Shown: positions 55,879 to 64,000 of the stretch, in pieces
Position numbering within the stretch: position 1 is the first letter of the stretch
Layout of the letters: every line of letters begins with the position of its first letter
DNA from: Nonomuraea pusilla
Lineage (GTDB): Bacteria > Actinomycetota > Actinomycetes > Streptosporangiales > Streptosporangiaceae
DNA: 64,000 nt
NCBI RefSeq assembly: GCF_900109355.1
Contig: NZ_FOBF01000030.1
Location: 21,185 to 85,184, forward strand
Direction: 5' to 3'
Notes under the pieces: generated by a model
Told to the model about the DNA's origin: nothing
Seen by the model: only the letters and a program-made list of their open reading frames with translations
Databases searched by the model: none
Program-made: the position numbers and the translations under genes

Positions 55879-57540
55879 ATGGGTAGTTACCCGGAGATGT
55901 CACCCGAGACGGGGAGGGCGATGCGGCAGGTCGAGGCGGAGTTCGCGGCACAACTGGCCGCCGTGCGGCCCGCCCTCTCGCACGCCTACGCGGCGGCCCT
56001 GCCCGGCGCGCGCGCCGCCGTCCTCGGACGGCTCTGGCGCGGCCTGCTCCACGAGCCGCTGCCCGGCGTGGCGGCCGCGGGAGAGGGCGTCGTCCTGCTG
56101 GAGGACGGCCGCGTGCTCACCGGGCCTCGGCGCCTGCCGTACGACCTGCACCCGGAACCCGCGCTGCGGCTCGAAGGACGCGAGCACGACCACCCGGCCG
56201 AGCTGATGGCCGCCCTCGGCCTGCCCCGCACCGCCGGGCTGGTCGAGGCACTGGACGACAGCGTGGCCTCCATGGCGCTGTCCCGCGCCCGCGCCCCCGG
56301 CGGGGGCCTCGCGGGCCAGGAACGCGACCGCGTGACGCACGGCCACCCGGCGACCGACGAGCGGAGCGTGGCCCACGAGCAGAGCGTGACCGACGGGCAC
56401 CCCTACCACCCGCTGTGCCGCGCCAGGCCCGGTTTCTCCGTCTGCGAACAGCTGCGCTACCTGCCGGAACACCACCCGATCGTCCCGCTCGACCTGGTGG
56501 CGGCCCCCGAGGCGAGCTGTGCCGTCGCCGGCCGCTGGCCCGCCGACCTCCTGGACGGCAGCCGCCTGCTGCTGCCCGTCCACCCCTGGCAGACCAGGCA
56601 CGTCCTGCCGGGGCTCGGCCTGCGGCCGTACCAGGCGGGGGCCGTGCCCGCGCACCCGCTCATGGCCGTGCGCACGCTCGCCCCGCTCGCGGGCGGACCG
56701 CACGTCAAGACCGCCCTGTCGGCCCGCCTCACCTCCGCCGTCCGCGACATCTCGCCCGGCTCGGTCCGCGACAGCGTGCCCCTGTCCGACCTCGTGGCCC
56801 GCGTCGCCGACAGGCTCGGCGGCCGGCTGCGCGTCGCCCGCTACGTCACCGCGGCCGCCGCGATGGTGCGCGGGGAGCACCGTCCCGAGCTGGCGGCCAT
56901 GCTGCGCGAGCCCACCTCGGCGTTCACGGGCCCCGACGAGACCGCGGTGCCCGTCGCCGCGCTCACGCGCGACCTGGTGACCGATCCGCCCCGCTGGCTG
57001 GCCTCCTTCGCCCGGCTGGCGCTGGGCGCGGGGCTCGGCATGCTGGCGCTCGGCGTGGGGCTGGAGGCGCACGGCCAGAATCTCCTGGTCGTGCTCGACG
57101 GGCGCGGCCGGCCCGTCCGGCTGGTCTACCGCGACCTCGCCGACGTGCGGCTCAGCCCCGCCCGGCTGCGGCACGCCGGGTTCGACGTGCCGCCTCTCAG
57201 CGCCAGGCTGCTCAGCGACGACCCCGGCGTCCTGCGCACCAAGCTGTACGCCTCCCTGGTCGGCACGACCTGCGGCTCCCTGGTGGCGCTGCTCGGCGGG
57301 GGCGACAGGGCCGCCGAGTCGGCGCTGTGGGAGATCGTCGCCGACGCGGCGCTCGCCGCCTCCTCCGACCCGGCCCACCCCCGCGGCCCGTACGCCGCCG
57401 CCGACCTGGAGGCCCTGTTCGCCCCCGGCCTGCCCGGCAAGGCGTACACCGTCATGCGCCTGGACGGCGCACCCCCGGGCGACGTGTGGATCAGCCTGCC
57501 CAACCCGCTTGCCACCCACCGCCGGCGGCCCGCCCGTTAG
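55879..57540 (+). CDS. IucA/IucC-type NIS siderophore synthetase (second of a divergent pair)
   Basis: A 553-residue synthetase of the same family. It keeps LLLPVHPWQTRHVLPG, a tract equivalent to KTALSARLTSAVRDISPGS, and ALGVGLEAHGQNLLVVLDGR, the ATP-site HGQN motif; the GHPYHPLCRARPG-type opening (DGHPYHPLCRARPGF) is also present. The N-terminal start is uncertain: ATG 55879 has a weak AGGTG site, and ATG 55921 follows GGGAGGGCG closely. An insert rich in Glu and His lies before DGHPYH. The stop overlaps the stop of the convergent sialidase gene. Confidence 0.9.
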   Translation: MGSYPEMSPETGRAMRQVEAEFAAQLAAVRPALSHAYAAALPGARAAVLGRLWRGLLHEPLPGVAAAGEGVVLLEDGRVLTGPRRLPYDLHPEPALRLEGREHDHPAELMAALGLPRTAGLVEALDDSVASMALSRARAPGGGLAGQERDRVTHGHPATDERSVAHEQSVTDGHPYHPLCRARPGFSVCEQLRYLPEHHPIVPLDLVAAPEASCAVAGRWPADLLDGSRLLLPVHPWQTRHVLPGLGLRPYQAGAVPAHPLMAVRTLAPLAGGPHVKTALSARLTSAVRDISPGSVRDSVPLSDLVARVADRLGGRLRVARYVTAAAAMVRGEHRPELAAMLREPTSAFTGPDETAVPVAALTRDLVTDPPRWLASFARLALGAGLGMLALGVGLEAHGQNLLVVLDGRGRPVRLVYRDLADVRLSPARLRHAGFDVPPLSARLLSDDPGVLRTKLYASLVGTTCGSLVALLGGGDRAAESALWEIVADAALAASSDPAHPRGPYAAADLEALFAPGLPGKAYTVMRLDGAPPGDVWISLPNPLATHRRRPAR

Positions 57541-58640
57541 GCGCCGGTCAGCTCGGCCGCCGGGACGCGGCGGAACTCGATCCGCTCGTACGGCCCGAAG
57601 TCACCGGTCTCGAACAGCAGCCCCACCGTGGCGGCGTCCACCCTGACCAGGTCGGAGTAGGCCGCGGGCAGCCCTGACACCGTGTGGACGGGCCGCCAGG
57701 TGACGCCCTCGTCGCCGCTGGCCCTGATCGTCATGACGGCCCGCGCGTCCGGCACGGCGGGCGCGGAGAACAGCAGCGTGCCCGGGTCGTCCCACCACAG
57801 CAGGCTGCCTTCCACCACCGGGCACGTCAGCCCGGCCTGCGGGCGGAAAGGCCGCTCCAGCGTCTGGCCGCCGTCCGCCGAGTACGCGTCCGCCCGCGTG
57901 CCGGGCGCGGAGGAGTCGGTGCGGCTGTTGAGGTACACGCGGCCGCCGGGCAGCTCGGCGGCCGTGGTCTCGTTGACGTTGAGATAACCGTCGGGGGTGT
58001 CGTCCACGTAGCCGACGCGCCAGGTACGGCCGCCGTCGTCGCTGAGCAGGGCGTGGCCGCCGTCGTACCGGCCGTCGGCGCCGTCCTGGCCGGGCACGGG
58101 CGGCAGCGAGTGGTTGCCCGGCACCAGGAGGCGCCCGGCGTGCGGGCCGTGCCGCAGGCACAGCGCGTGGCCTGGACCGGTCGCGTACCAGCGCCACTCC
58201 GGGCGCTTCACGCCCGCGGTGATCTCGCGCGGCGGCGACCAGGTCAGGCCGTCGTCCTCGCTCACCTGGACGTACACGCGGCGGCCCTCGGCGGCCTGGA
58301 CCTGCCCGCGCCTGATCTTCTGCTCCGTCGCCGACGGCCCCTGCCGCACCGACACCAGCACGATCCTGCCGTCGGAGGCGACCACGGGCGCCGGGTTGCC
58401 CACGGTTCCGCGGCGCGGCTCGGAGGCGACGACCCGCAGCTCGCCCCAGGTGCCGCCGCCGTCGGTCGAGCGCTTCAGCACCAGGTCGATGTGGCCGGAG
58501 TCACCGGCCGAGCCGCGCCGCCCCTCGGCGAAGGCCAGCACCGCGCCGGACGGCGTCACCACGGCCGCCGGGATGCGGAAGGTGTGGTAGCCGTCCGTCG
58601 CCGCCCGGTACGGCACCGACGTGGGATAGCGACTCGCCAT
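57537..58640 (-). CDS. Sialidase/neuraminidase-like BNR protein, no signal peptide
   Basis: A 367-residue six-bladed propeller of the sialidase family (GH33-like). YHTFRIPAAVVTPSGAVLAF holds the FRIP motif with the arginine of the catalytic triad. Asp-boxes are STDGGGTWGE, SEDDGLTWSP, SDDGGRTWRV and SGDEGVTWRP; a fifth, SADGGQTLE, is degenerate. No signal peptide is seen, so it would act in the cytoplasm or leave by another route. It removes terminal sialic acid or a related sugar in known members; the substrate here is not known. The TAA stop overlaps the siderophore gene's TAG. Confidence 0.88.
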   Translation of the reverse strand: MASRYPTSVPYRAATDGYHTFRIPAAVVTPSGAVLAFAEGRRGSAGDSGHIDLVLKRSTDGGGTWGELRVVASEPRRGTVGNPAPVVASDGRIVLVSVRQGPSATEQKIRRGQVQAAEGRRVYVQVSEDDGLTWSPPREITAGVKRPEWRWYATGPGHALCLRHGPHAGRLLVPGNHSLPPVPGQDGADGRYDGGHALLSDDGGRTWRVGYVDDTPDGYLNVNETTAAELPGGRVYLNSRTDSSAPGTRADAYSADGGQTLERPFRPQAGLTCPVVEGSLLWWDDPGTLLFSAPAVPDARAVMTIRASGDEGVTWRPVHTVSGLPAAYSDLVRVDAATVGLLFETGDFGPYERIEFRRVPAAELTGA

Positions 58641-58783
58641 GCGCGCACGTTACGGCCCGGCGGTGAACGCGGGCCCCCGTCCCCGGCGAACACCGCGTGA
58701 AGCCGCCCGGCCCCGAGCGGGCCCCGCACCCGGACGTGAAAGAGTGCACGGAAGGGGAAGGCGTGCGTTGCTGGGAGGCTGGC

Positions 58784-60184
58784 ATGGAGTTCGACGTCAT
58801 CGTGATCGGCGCGGGCCCCGCGGGGGAGAACGTCGTGGGGCGGGCCGTGCGCGGCGGTCTGTCGGCGGCGATCGTCGAGGATCGGCTCGCCGGGGGCGAG
58901 TGCTCGTACTGGGCGTGCGTGCCGAGCAAGGCGCTGCTGCGGCCGGTGGACCTGGCCGGCGAGGTGCGGCGGGTGCCCGGCCTGTCGGTCGGCCCCATCG
59001 ACGTCGCGGCGGTGCTCGCCCGCAGGGACGAGGCCGTCGCCCACTACGACGACGGCGGCCAGGTGCGCTGGATCGAGGGCGTGCCCGCCGAGTTCGTCAA
59101 GGGCCGGGGCCGCCTGGACGGCCCCAGGAGGGTCCGCGTCACCACGGACGACGGCGAGGAGCGGGTGCTCACGGCCCGCCACGCCGTCGTCCTCGCCACC
59201 GGCAGCACCGCCGTGCTCCCGCCCGTGCCCGGCCTGGCCGAGGCCGCCCCGTGGACCAGCCACGAGGTCACCGCCGCCACCGCCGTGCCCGAGCGGCTGG
59301 CCGTCATCGGCGGCGGCGTGGTGGCGTGCGAGATGGCGCAGGCCATGCACGGGCTCGGCGCCCGCCAGACCACCGTCCTGGTACGCGGTGACGCGCTGCT
59401 CGCCAGGATGGAGCCGTTCGCCCGCGAGCTGCTGGCCGAGTCGTTCGCCGAGGCCGGCATCGACGTGCGCACCCGCACCGACGTCGTCGGCGTCGAGCGG
59501 CCCGAGCCCGGCGGCAAGGTCACCGTGCACCTGTCGGACGGCCCGCCGCTGGAGGCCGACGAGCTGCTGGTGGCCACCGGCCGCAGGGCCGCGACGGCGG
59601 GGCTCGGCCTGGACACGGTGGGCCTGCCCGCCGACGCGCCGGTCGAGGTCGACGACACCCTGCGCGCCACCGGCGTGCCGGAGGGCTGGCTGTACGCGGT
59701 GGGCGACGTCAACGGCAGGGTGCTGCTCACCCACATGGGCAAGTACCAGGCGAGGATCTGCGGCGACGTGATCGCGGCGCGGGCCCGGGGTGAGGAGCCC
59801 GGCGGGCTGCGCGACCTGGCCGGCGGCTACGGCGCGCCGCAGGTCGTGTTCACCGACCCGCAGATCTGCTCGGTGGGACGCACCGAGGAGGCGGCCCGCG
59901 CGGCCGGCTTCCGGGTGCGCGCCGTCGAGTACGACCTCGGGGCGGTCACGGGGGCGTACCTGCTGGGCGACGGCTACAGGGGCAGGGCCAAGGCGGTCGT
60001 CGACGAGGACCGCGGGGTGCTGCTCGGCGTCACCTTCGCCGGGCCCGGCGCGGCCGAGCTGCTGCACGCCGCCACGATCGCGGTCACCGGGGAGGTGCCG
60101 CTCGACCGGCTCTGGCACGCCGTGCCGTCGTTCCCGACGGTCAGCGAGGTGTGGCTGCGGCTGCTGGAGACGTACGGGCTGTGA
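58784..60184 (+). CDS. FAD-dependent pyridine nucleotide-disulfide oxidoreductase
   Basis: A 466-residue flavoprotein of the lipoamide dehydrogenase/mercuric reductase class. FDVIVIGAGPAGENVVGRA binds FAD, and the redox disulfide is GGECSYWACVPSKALLRP (Cys-x4-Cys). VIGGGVVACEMAQAMHGLGA binds NAD(P)H, GWLYAVGDVNGRVLLTHMGK is the second FAD motif, and HAVPSFPTVSEVWLRLLE carries the C-terminal His-Pro-like segment. ATG 58784 follows GGGAGG; the longer upstream frame is spurious. No partner lipoyl enzyme is adjacent. It may reduce a low-molecular-weight disulfide. Confidence 0.9.
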   Translation: MEFDVIVIGAGPAGENVVGRAVRGGLSAAIVEDRLAGGECSYWACVPSKALLRPVDLAGEVRRVPGLSVGPIDVAAVLARRDEAVAHYDDGGQVRWIEGVPAEFVKGRGRLDGPRRVRVTTDDGEERVLTARHAVVLATGSTAVLPPVPGLAEAAPWTSHEVTAATAVPERLAVIGGGVVACEMAQAMHGLGARQTTVLVRGDALLARMEPFARELLAESFAEAGIDVRTRTDVVGVERPEPGGKVTVHLSDGPPLEADELLVATGRRAATAGLGLDTVGLPADAPVEVDDTLRATGVPEGWLYAVGDVNGRVLLTHMGKYQARICGDVIAARARGEEPGGLRDLAGGYGAPQVVFTDPQICSVGRTEEAARAAGFRVRAVEYDLGAVTGAYLLGDGYRGRAKAVVDEDRGVLLGVTFAGPGAAELLHAATIAVTGEVPLDRLWHAVPSFPTVSEVWLRLLETYGL

Positions 60185-60211
60185 GGCTCTGAGAGGGGGA
60201 TCGGCGCGGGG

Positions 60212-60646
60212 TCAGCGGCGGTCGCCGCGGGCGGCCTGCAGCGGCGGCAGGCCCTGCTCGACGGCGAGGTCGGCGGCGGGATCGGAGGCGAGGGCGAGCT
60301 CGGCCACCGCCTCCTCGACGCTGCCGCGCAGCTCGACGTGCGGCAGCAGGCCCGTCAGCCGCAGCGCCGTCAGCAGGTGGGCCGACGGGCGGGCCACGAT
60401 GATCCGCCCGCTGCCCGCCTCCTCCATGCGCCGCATCACCACGCCGAGCACGCCGATCACGGACGAGTCGTAGAAGACCAGGTCGGTCAGGTCGAACACG
60501 AGGACGGGCCCAGGCGACCAGTGCCACACCGCGTCGATGTGGGCACTGAGCCTGGCCTGGCCGACGTGGTCGAGTTCGCCGGTCGCGCGCACGACGGTGC
60601 AGTGAAGGTACCGGACCGTCTCGATGCGCAAAGGATTCCTGCCCAC
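60212..60646 (-). CDS. STAS-domain protein, anti-sigma factor antagonist-like
   Basis: A 144-residue STAS protein. The beta strand and helix around DLVFYDSSVIGVLGVVMRRM carry the DSS motif whose serine is phosphorylated in SpoIIAA/RsbV-type antagonists. The first strand is LHCTVVRATGELDHVGQA. Such proteins bind anti-sigma kinases to free a stress sigma factor. GTG 60646 is preferred because GGGGAA precedes it and the domain begins just after; a GTG at 60679 is possible. No kinase or sigma gene is adjacent. Confidence 0.82.
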   Translation of the reverse strand: MGRNPLRIETVRYLHCTVVRATGELDHVGQARLSAHIDAVWHWSPGPVLVFDLTDLVFYDSSVIGVLGVVMRRMEEAGSGRIIVARPSAHLLTALRLTGLLPHVELRGSVEEAVAELALASDPAADLAVEQGLPPLQAARGDRR

Positions 60647-60691
60647 ACCGGACAGCTTCCCCCTGAGCACGCTTCTCACGGACGATCAAGG

Positions 60692-60758
60692 TTTTTTGGC
60701 AGCACTTTCCCTTTTAGTGCCCTTTTAACAGCGCTTTCCTTTTCAGCGGTACTTTCCC
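60692..60758. repeat. A-rich degenerate tandem repeat upstream of the STAS gene
   Basis: On the minus strand three to four units share the pattern GGAAAG, then CGCTG or GTGCTG, then AAAA, at a period of roughly 17 bases. They lie 13 to 80 bases upstream of the possible GTG at 60679 and are strikingly A-rich for this genome. They may be a promoter or protein-binding array. Confidence 0.5.
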
Positions 60759-60819
60759 TGCGTTCTCCACCCAGCCGGCCGCGGAAGCCGCGCCGGTGAG
60801 CCCGGTCGAGGCCGCCGGC

Positions 60820-61818
60820 TCAGGAGCGCGACAGCGCGGACTCCAGCACCGGCGTCACGCCGCCGCACCGCCCGAGCAGCACCAGGAGCGGCGCGCCCGT
60901 GCCACCCGGCAGGGACAGCTCGGCGATGTTGCCCTTCGTCGTCACCTCCGGCGCCCCCAGGTCGCCGTCGCGCAGGCTGAACACCTTCTCGACCGTCGGC
61001 GCGCCCGCGCCCAGCAGCTTCCTGGTGGCGTGGCGCAGCCAGCGCAGCTCGCCCTTGACCCGCCGCCAGTTCGCCGGGATGACGCTGACCGGCTCCGCCT
61101 TCGCGCCCAGGCGCAGCGTGAGGCGTTCGCCCGACCCGAACGTGTCGGGCAGCACCGGGTTGACCACGAGCATCCCGCACCGCAGGATGCGCGGGCCCTG
61201 CCGGTTGACGTTGGCCAGGCCGCCCGCGCTGATGAACGACGAGGTCTCGCAGCGGCAGCCGTCGAGCGTGTCGGGGTCGAAGTCCTTCTCCGGCGGCTCC
61301 TCGAACACGATCTTGTCCAGCCGCAGGCCCGCGACGCCGTCCTGCGCGACCCTGCCGCGCAGCGCGTCCCTGACGTCCTGGCTGATCCCGTCGCCCTCCG
61401 TGATGTCCAGGGCCTCCACGCAGATCAGGCCGTCGTCGGGGATCTCGTCGGCGGCCAGGTCGAAGGCGACGCGGGCGTGCGGGTTGCGGCCCTTCAGCAC
61501 CACGCACTGGCGCAGGCGGCCCTGCGACCTGATCTGGACGAACCTCGGCAGCGCCGGCCCGGCGATCTTGCCGTCGTGCCAGCCGCTCACGGACACGTCG
61601 TCCATCGACAGCGCCATCTTCACCCGCAGCGCCCGGCCCTGGCTGGCGATCTTGAAACCGGCCAGGCCGGACGTCTCGAACCTGCCGACGATCTGCTTGC
61701 CCCGCTGCAGCCTGTCGGCCACCTGGAGCGTCGCCACCTGCCCGTTCGAGAGGTGGACGGGCGGGATCGCGGGAAGGACCACCGGGTCGAGGTCGGTGGC
61801 GGATTCGATGCTGCTCAT
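60820..61818 (-). CDS. Conserved-looking protein of unknown function (332 aa)
   Basis: A 332-residue soluble protein that I do not recognise. It is beta-rich throughout (FKIASQGRALRVKMALSMDD; HARVAFDLAADEIPDDGLIC) with several cysteines, among them DTLDGCRCETSSFISAGG and ILRCGMLVV. The ends of the protein are hydrophobic-alternating, LPGGTGAPLLVLLGRCGGVT. No signal peptide or membrane helix is present. It overlaps the upstream gene by four bases (ATGA), so the pair is a unit. A carbohydrate-related role is suggested only by that partner. Confidence 0.75.
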   Translation of the reverse strand: MSSIESATDLDPVVLPAIPPVHLSNGQVATLQVADRLQRGKQIVGRFETSGLAGFKIASQGRALRVKMALSMDDVSVSGWHDGKIAGPALPRFVQIRSQGRLRQCVVLKGRNPHARVAFDLAADEIPDDGLICVEALDITEGDGISQDVRDALRGRVAQDGVAGLRLDKIVFEEPPEKDFDPDTLDGCRCETSSFISAGGLANVNRQGPRILRCGMLVVNPVLPDTFGSGERLTLRLGAKAEPVSVIPANWRRVKGELRWLRHATRKLLGAGAPTVEKVFSLRDGDLGAPEVTTKGNIAELSLPGGTGAPLLVLLGRCGGVTPVLESALSRS

Positions 61819-63026
61819 CGCGTGCTCCTCGCTGGTCCTTCAGGATCCTGGAAGTCGAATCTGGTCAGTAGCGGGTCGCGCCGGCTCCACAGCCTGCGCA
61901 CCGCCTCGTGGAGGGTGTCGTCGCCGGGCTCCCCCGCCGTCGCGCCGCGCAGCGCGGCGGCCAGCGCGGCGATGTGGTCGCCGCCCAGCTCCCAGTGAGG
62001 AAGGAGCGGGGTGGGCACGTCCGCGCCCCGGCGGCGCAGCCACAGCCGCAACCGGCCGCGCTCGCGCTGCTCGGGCCCGAGGACGCTCTCCCCCTTGGCG
62101 TGCCTGGCGATCGCGTCGCGCAAGACGTCGAGGTGCTCGGCGGGCGAGCGGGTGACGTGCGTGACGCCGCAGCCGCTCCACTCCGCCGGGCCCGCCTGCA
62201 CGACCGGCAGGCCGAAGGCGGGCAGGTCGCTGTCGCCGAACGCGACCCCCAGGTCGGTCATGCTCCACAGCACGGCGTCCGACGGCACCCGGCTGCCGGG
62301 ACGGTCCGGGAACAGCCAGTTCGCCGTCTCGTCCCCCGCGGCGAACTCCGCCGTCGCCTCGTACATCGGCGTGCCGGGCGCGTGGCCCCACACGGTCACC
62401 GTGGGGCGTCCCTCGTCGAGGCCCAGGCGGCGCAGGCCGCAGGAGCGGAGCTGGCGGCGCTCGGTCTCGGTGTTCACCCCGTGGTCGCCCCTGGCGAGCC
62501 GGGCCTCCCGCTCGGCGTCCGCGCCGAACGCCTCCCTGCTCGGCCAGACCCGGTGCTCGAAGAACGCGCCCACGCGCTCCGTCAGGTCCTCACCCGGGAA
62601 GCAGGCGTACGCCTTCAGCGTGCCCCCGCCCTCGACCCGGACGACGGGCACGTCCGCGTCCGCGTCCGCTTCGGCGCCAGGGTCCCTGCCCGTGTCACCG
62701 CCCCTGTCACCGCCCGTCCCGTGCGGGCCCGCCGTCACGAGCGCGACGTCGGGCAGGTCAGGCGCGTCCGCGGCGCCGAACGCCGCGGCGAGACGCCGCC
62801 AGCGCGCGTCACCGCGCGCCACCAGCCGCGACCCCGTCACGTCGCACAGCGCGGACGCGACCAGCAGGACGCGGGCCGCCGGCCTGACGTCGTCACCGTA
62901 CGCCTCGGCCACCACCCGCCCCCGGGGACGTCCCTCTCCCTGCGCGCCCCCCACCGCGTCGCCGCCCTCCCGGCGGTACGACCTGACGGCGGAGATCAGC
63001 TCGGCGAACTCGCCGCCACCATGCAT
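61815..63026 (-). CDS. Unknown protein with GT-B-like C-terminal motifs
   Basis: A 403-residue protein. The second half contains ANWLFPDRPGSRVPSDAVLW, then SMTDLGVAFGDSDLPAFGLP and VVQAGPAEWSGCGVTHVTRS. This spacing (a loop, a Gly-Leu-Pro-Val-Val turn, then a Gly-x-Gly-Thr-like motif) resembles donor-site motifs of capsule-type GT-B transferases such as KpsC/CapS proteins, but it is a recall-based resemblance. The first half is low in conserved motifs and has an Asp/Ala repeat. ATG 63026 follows GGAGG; a TTG 12 bases earlier is poorer. It is the first gene of the pair. Confidence 0.65.
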   Translation of the reverse strand: MHGGGEFAELISAVRSYRREGGDAVGGAQGEGRPRGRVVAEAYGDDVRPAARVLLVASALCDVTGSRLVARGDARWRRLAAAFGAADAPDLPDVALVTAGPHGTGGDRGGDTGRDPGAEADADADVPVVRVEGGGTLKAYACFPGEDLTERVGAFFEHRVWPSREAFGADAEREARLARGDHGVNTETERRQLRSCGLRRLGLDEGRPTVTVWGHAPGTPMYEATAEFAAGDETANWLFPDRPGSRVPSDAVLWSMTDLGVAFGDSDLPAFGLPVVQAGPAEWSGCGVTHVTRSPAEHLDVLRDAIARHAKGESVLGPEQRERGRLRLWLRRRGADVPTPLLPHWELGGDHIAALAAALRGATAGEPGDDTLHEAVRRLWSRRDPLLTRFDFQDPEGPARSTR

Positions 63027-63273
63027 GTGTGCCTCCAAGCAACGTCCTGCAGACGTTCGCCCAGGTAGACGTTGCCAGAACGGCGGCGGGCGCCCGGCGC
63101 GGAAACACGGCTCTTTGCCTGGCGCTACCGGAAACTGACCGGGCCCCTCACCTGCGTCGACGGGTGCCGGTCATACCGGGCAGGAGGGTCGGGCACTTTA
63201 CGGAACTGACGCGAACCACATGCCGGGCCTTTTAGGATTCCACCTATTGCCTTATGGGGGGAGTACTGCTCAC
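63027..63273. promoter_or_regulatory. Divergent control region before the penicillin-binding protein
   Basis: About 245 bases with no supported gene. A -10-like TAGGAT at 63233-63238 lies 35 bases before the ATG of the PBP gene, with a poor -35. The sequence GGAACTGACG at 63202 recalls the GGAAC core of ECF sigma promoters, but the matching -10 is missing. Control of the unknown operon in the other direction must also lie here. Confidence 0.4.
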
Positions 63274-64000
63274 ATGAACGGCCGGGTGTCGAGCGTCGGA
63301 CGTCTGATCGCGGCAGGAGCGGCGGCAGGAGTGGTCGTCGCGGCGATCGCGCTTCCGGCGGTCGGGGGCACGGGGGCGGTCTTCGTCTCCGCCTCCGAGG
63401 AGCTGAACATCAAGCCGGAGGAGCTCGTCGAGCCACCGCTGGCGGAGAAGACGACGGTCTACGACGCCAGGGGCGGCCAGATCGCGCAGTTCTACGAGGA
63501 GTACCGCGAGGTCGTGCCGCTCACCGACGTGGCCGACGTGATGAAGACCGCGATCGTGGCCATCGAGGACGACCGGTTCTACCAGCACGGCGCCATCGAC
63601 CTGGAGGGCACGTTCCGGGCCCTGGTGAAGAACTTCGCCAAGGGCGGCGTCGCGCAGGGCGGCTCCAGCATCACCCAGCAGTACGTCAAGCAGGTGCTGC
63701 TCAACTCGGCGGTCACCGACAAGGAGAAGGCGAGGGCGCTGGAGGCCAGCTACGCGCGCAAGCTCAAGGAGCTGCGGTACGCGATGGCGGTCGAGGAGAA
63801 GTACAGCAAGGACCAGATCCTGGAGAAGTACCTCAACATCGCCTACTTCGGCGCGGGCGCCAACGGCGTCGAGGCCGCCGCCAAGCGCTTCTTCGGCGTC
63901 CACGCCAAGGACCTCACGCTGCCGCAGGCCGCCACGCTCGCCGGAGCCGTCCAGGACCCGAACGCCACCGACCCCAACCTCGGCAAGGCCCAGCGCGCCC
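63274..64000 (+). CDS. Class A penicillin-binding protein, transglycosylase part (3' truncated by window)
   Basis: The frame is open from ATG 63274 to the window end (about 242 residues). A membrane anchor, LIAAGAAAGVVVAAIALPAV, is followed by the GT51 transglycosylase domain: AIVAIEDDRFYQHGAIDLEG with the catalytic Glu, GGSSITQQYVKQVLL, KLKELRYAMAVEEKYSKDQI, and LNIAYFGAGANGVEAAAKRF. These motifs define the glycan-polymerising part of bifunctional PBPs; the transpeptidase domain should follow beyond the edge. GGGGGGAG precedes the ATG by about 10 bases. It acts outside the membrane in cell-wall synthesis. Confidence 0.92.
   Translation, partial: MNGRVSSVGRLIAAGAAAGVVVAAIALPAVGGTGAVFVSASEELNIKPEELVEPPLAEKTTVYDARGGQIAQFYEEYREVVPLTDVADVMKTAIVAIEDDRFYQHGAIDLEGTFRALVKNFAKGGVAQGGSSITQQYVKQVLLNSAVTDKEKARALEASYARKLKELRYAMAVEEKYSKDQILEKYLNIAYFGAGANGVEAAAKRFFGVHAKDLTLPQAATLAGAVQDPNATDPNLGKAQRA

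Noticed and set aside
1..64000. tRNA or rRNA genes
   Set aside because: I looked for TPsiC-loop-like GGTTCRAATCC patterns and conserved rRNA stretches on both strands and saw none that fold credibly. A tRNAscan run would settle this.

Overview
The window is chromosomal DNA from a very GC-rich actinomycete. Codon third positions are almost all G or C, GTG and TTG starts are common, and genes are packed with 1 to 4 base overlaps. The gene types (SAM methyltransferase of the actinomycete DUF574 type, three HisKA_3 histidine kinases, rbs operon with a LacI regulator, group 1h [NiFe] hydrogenase, Tat/Sec-exported cell-wall enzymes, several TetR regulators) fit a soil filamentous actinomycete. I lean towards Streptosporangiales such as Nonomuraea, but that is inference. 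No rRNA, tRNA or CRISPR was seen.

Layout. 1-12.4 kb: methyltransferase, nitronate monooxygenase, two serine hydrolases, a tetR with a clear operator, a molybdate uptake operon (HTH-Mop regulator, modA, modB, modC on the minus strand), a PhoX-like protein and an SGNH esterase. 12.4-20.7 kb: a PucR-type regulator, then three related histidine kinases but a single response regulator. 20.7-26.7 kb: a small secreted protein, a coupled tetR-transporter-PLP lyase operon (sphingosine-1-phosphate lyase-like), and a tetR-P450 pair with two inverted-repeat operators. 26.7-28.3 kb: a decayed TetR tail and a TnpB-only IS605-family element with a likely reRNA. 28.3-32.3 kb: two divergent secreted cell-wall enzymes sharing the same C-terminal golvesin-like domain. 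32.3-37.2 kb: rbsR-A-C-B-D. 37.2-42 kb: an SDR/tetR pair, then a family 9 glycosyltransferase divergent from a HldE-like kinase/nucleotidyltransferase.

42-51.7 kb is the main system: one 13-gene minus-strand operon for a group 1h-type [NiFe] hydrogenase. From 5' to 3' it holds small subunit, large subunit, NifU-like protein, four proteins of unknown function, a two-domain maturation protease, a 33-residue hydrophobic protein, then hypA, hypC, hypD and hypE. Nearly every junction overlaps, so the set is probably translated as a unit. It would oxidise H2, probably at trace levels, and feed electrons to respiration. hypB and hypF are not in the window.

51.7-64 kb: two alpha/beta hydrolases, a divergent pair of IucA/IucC siderophore synthetases, a sialidase-like protein, a flavin disulfide reductase, a STAS protein, a two-gene operon of unknown function whose first gene looks GT-B-like, and the 5' part of a class A penicillin-binding protein cut off by the window end.
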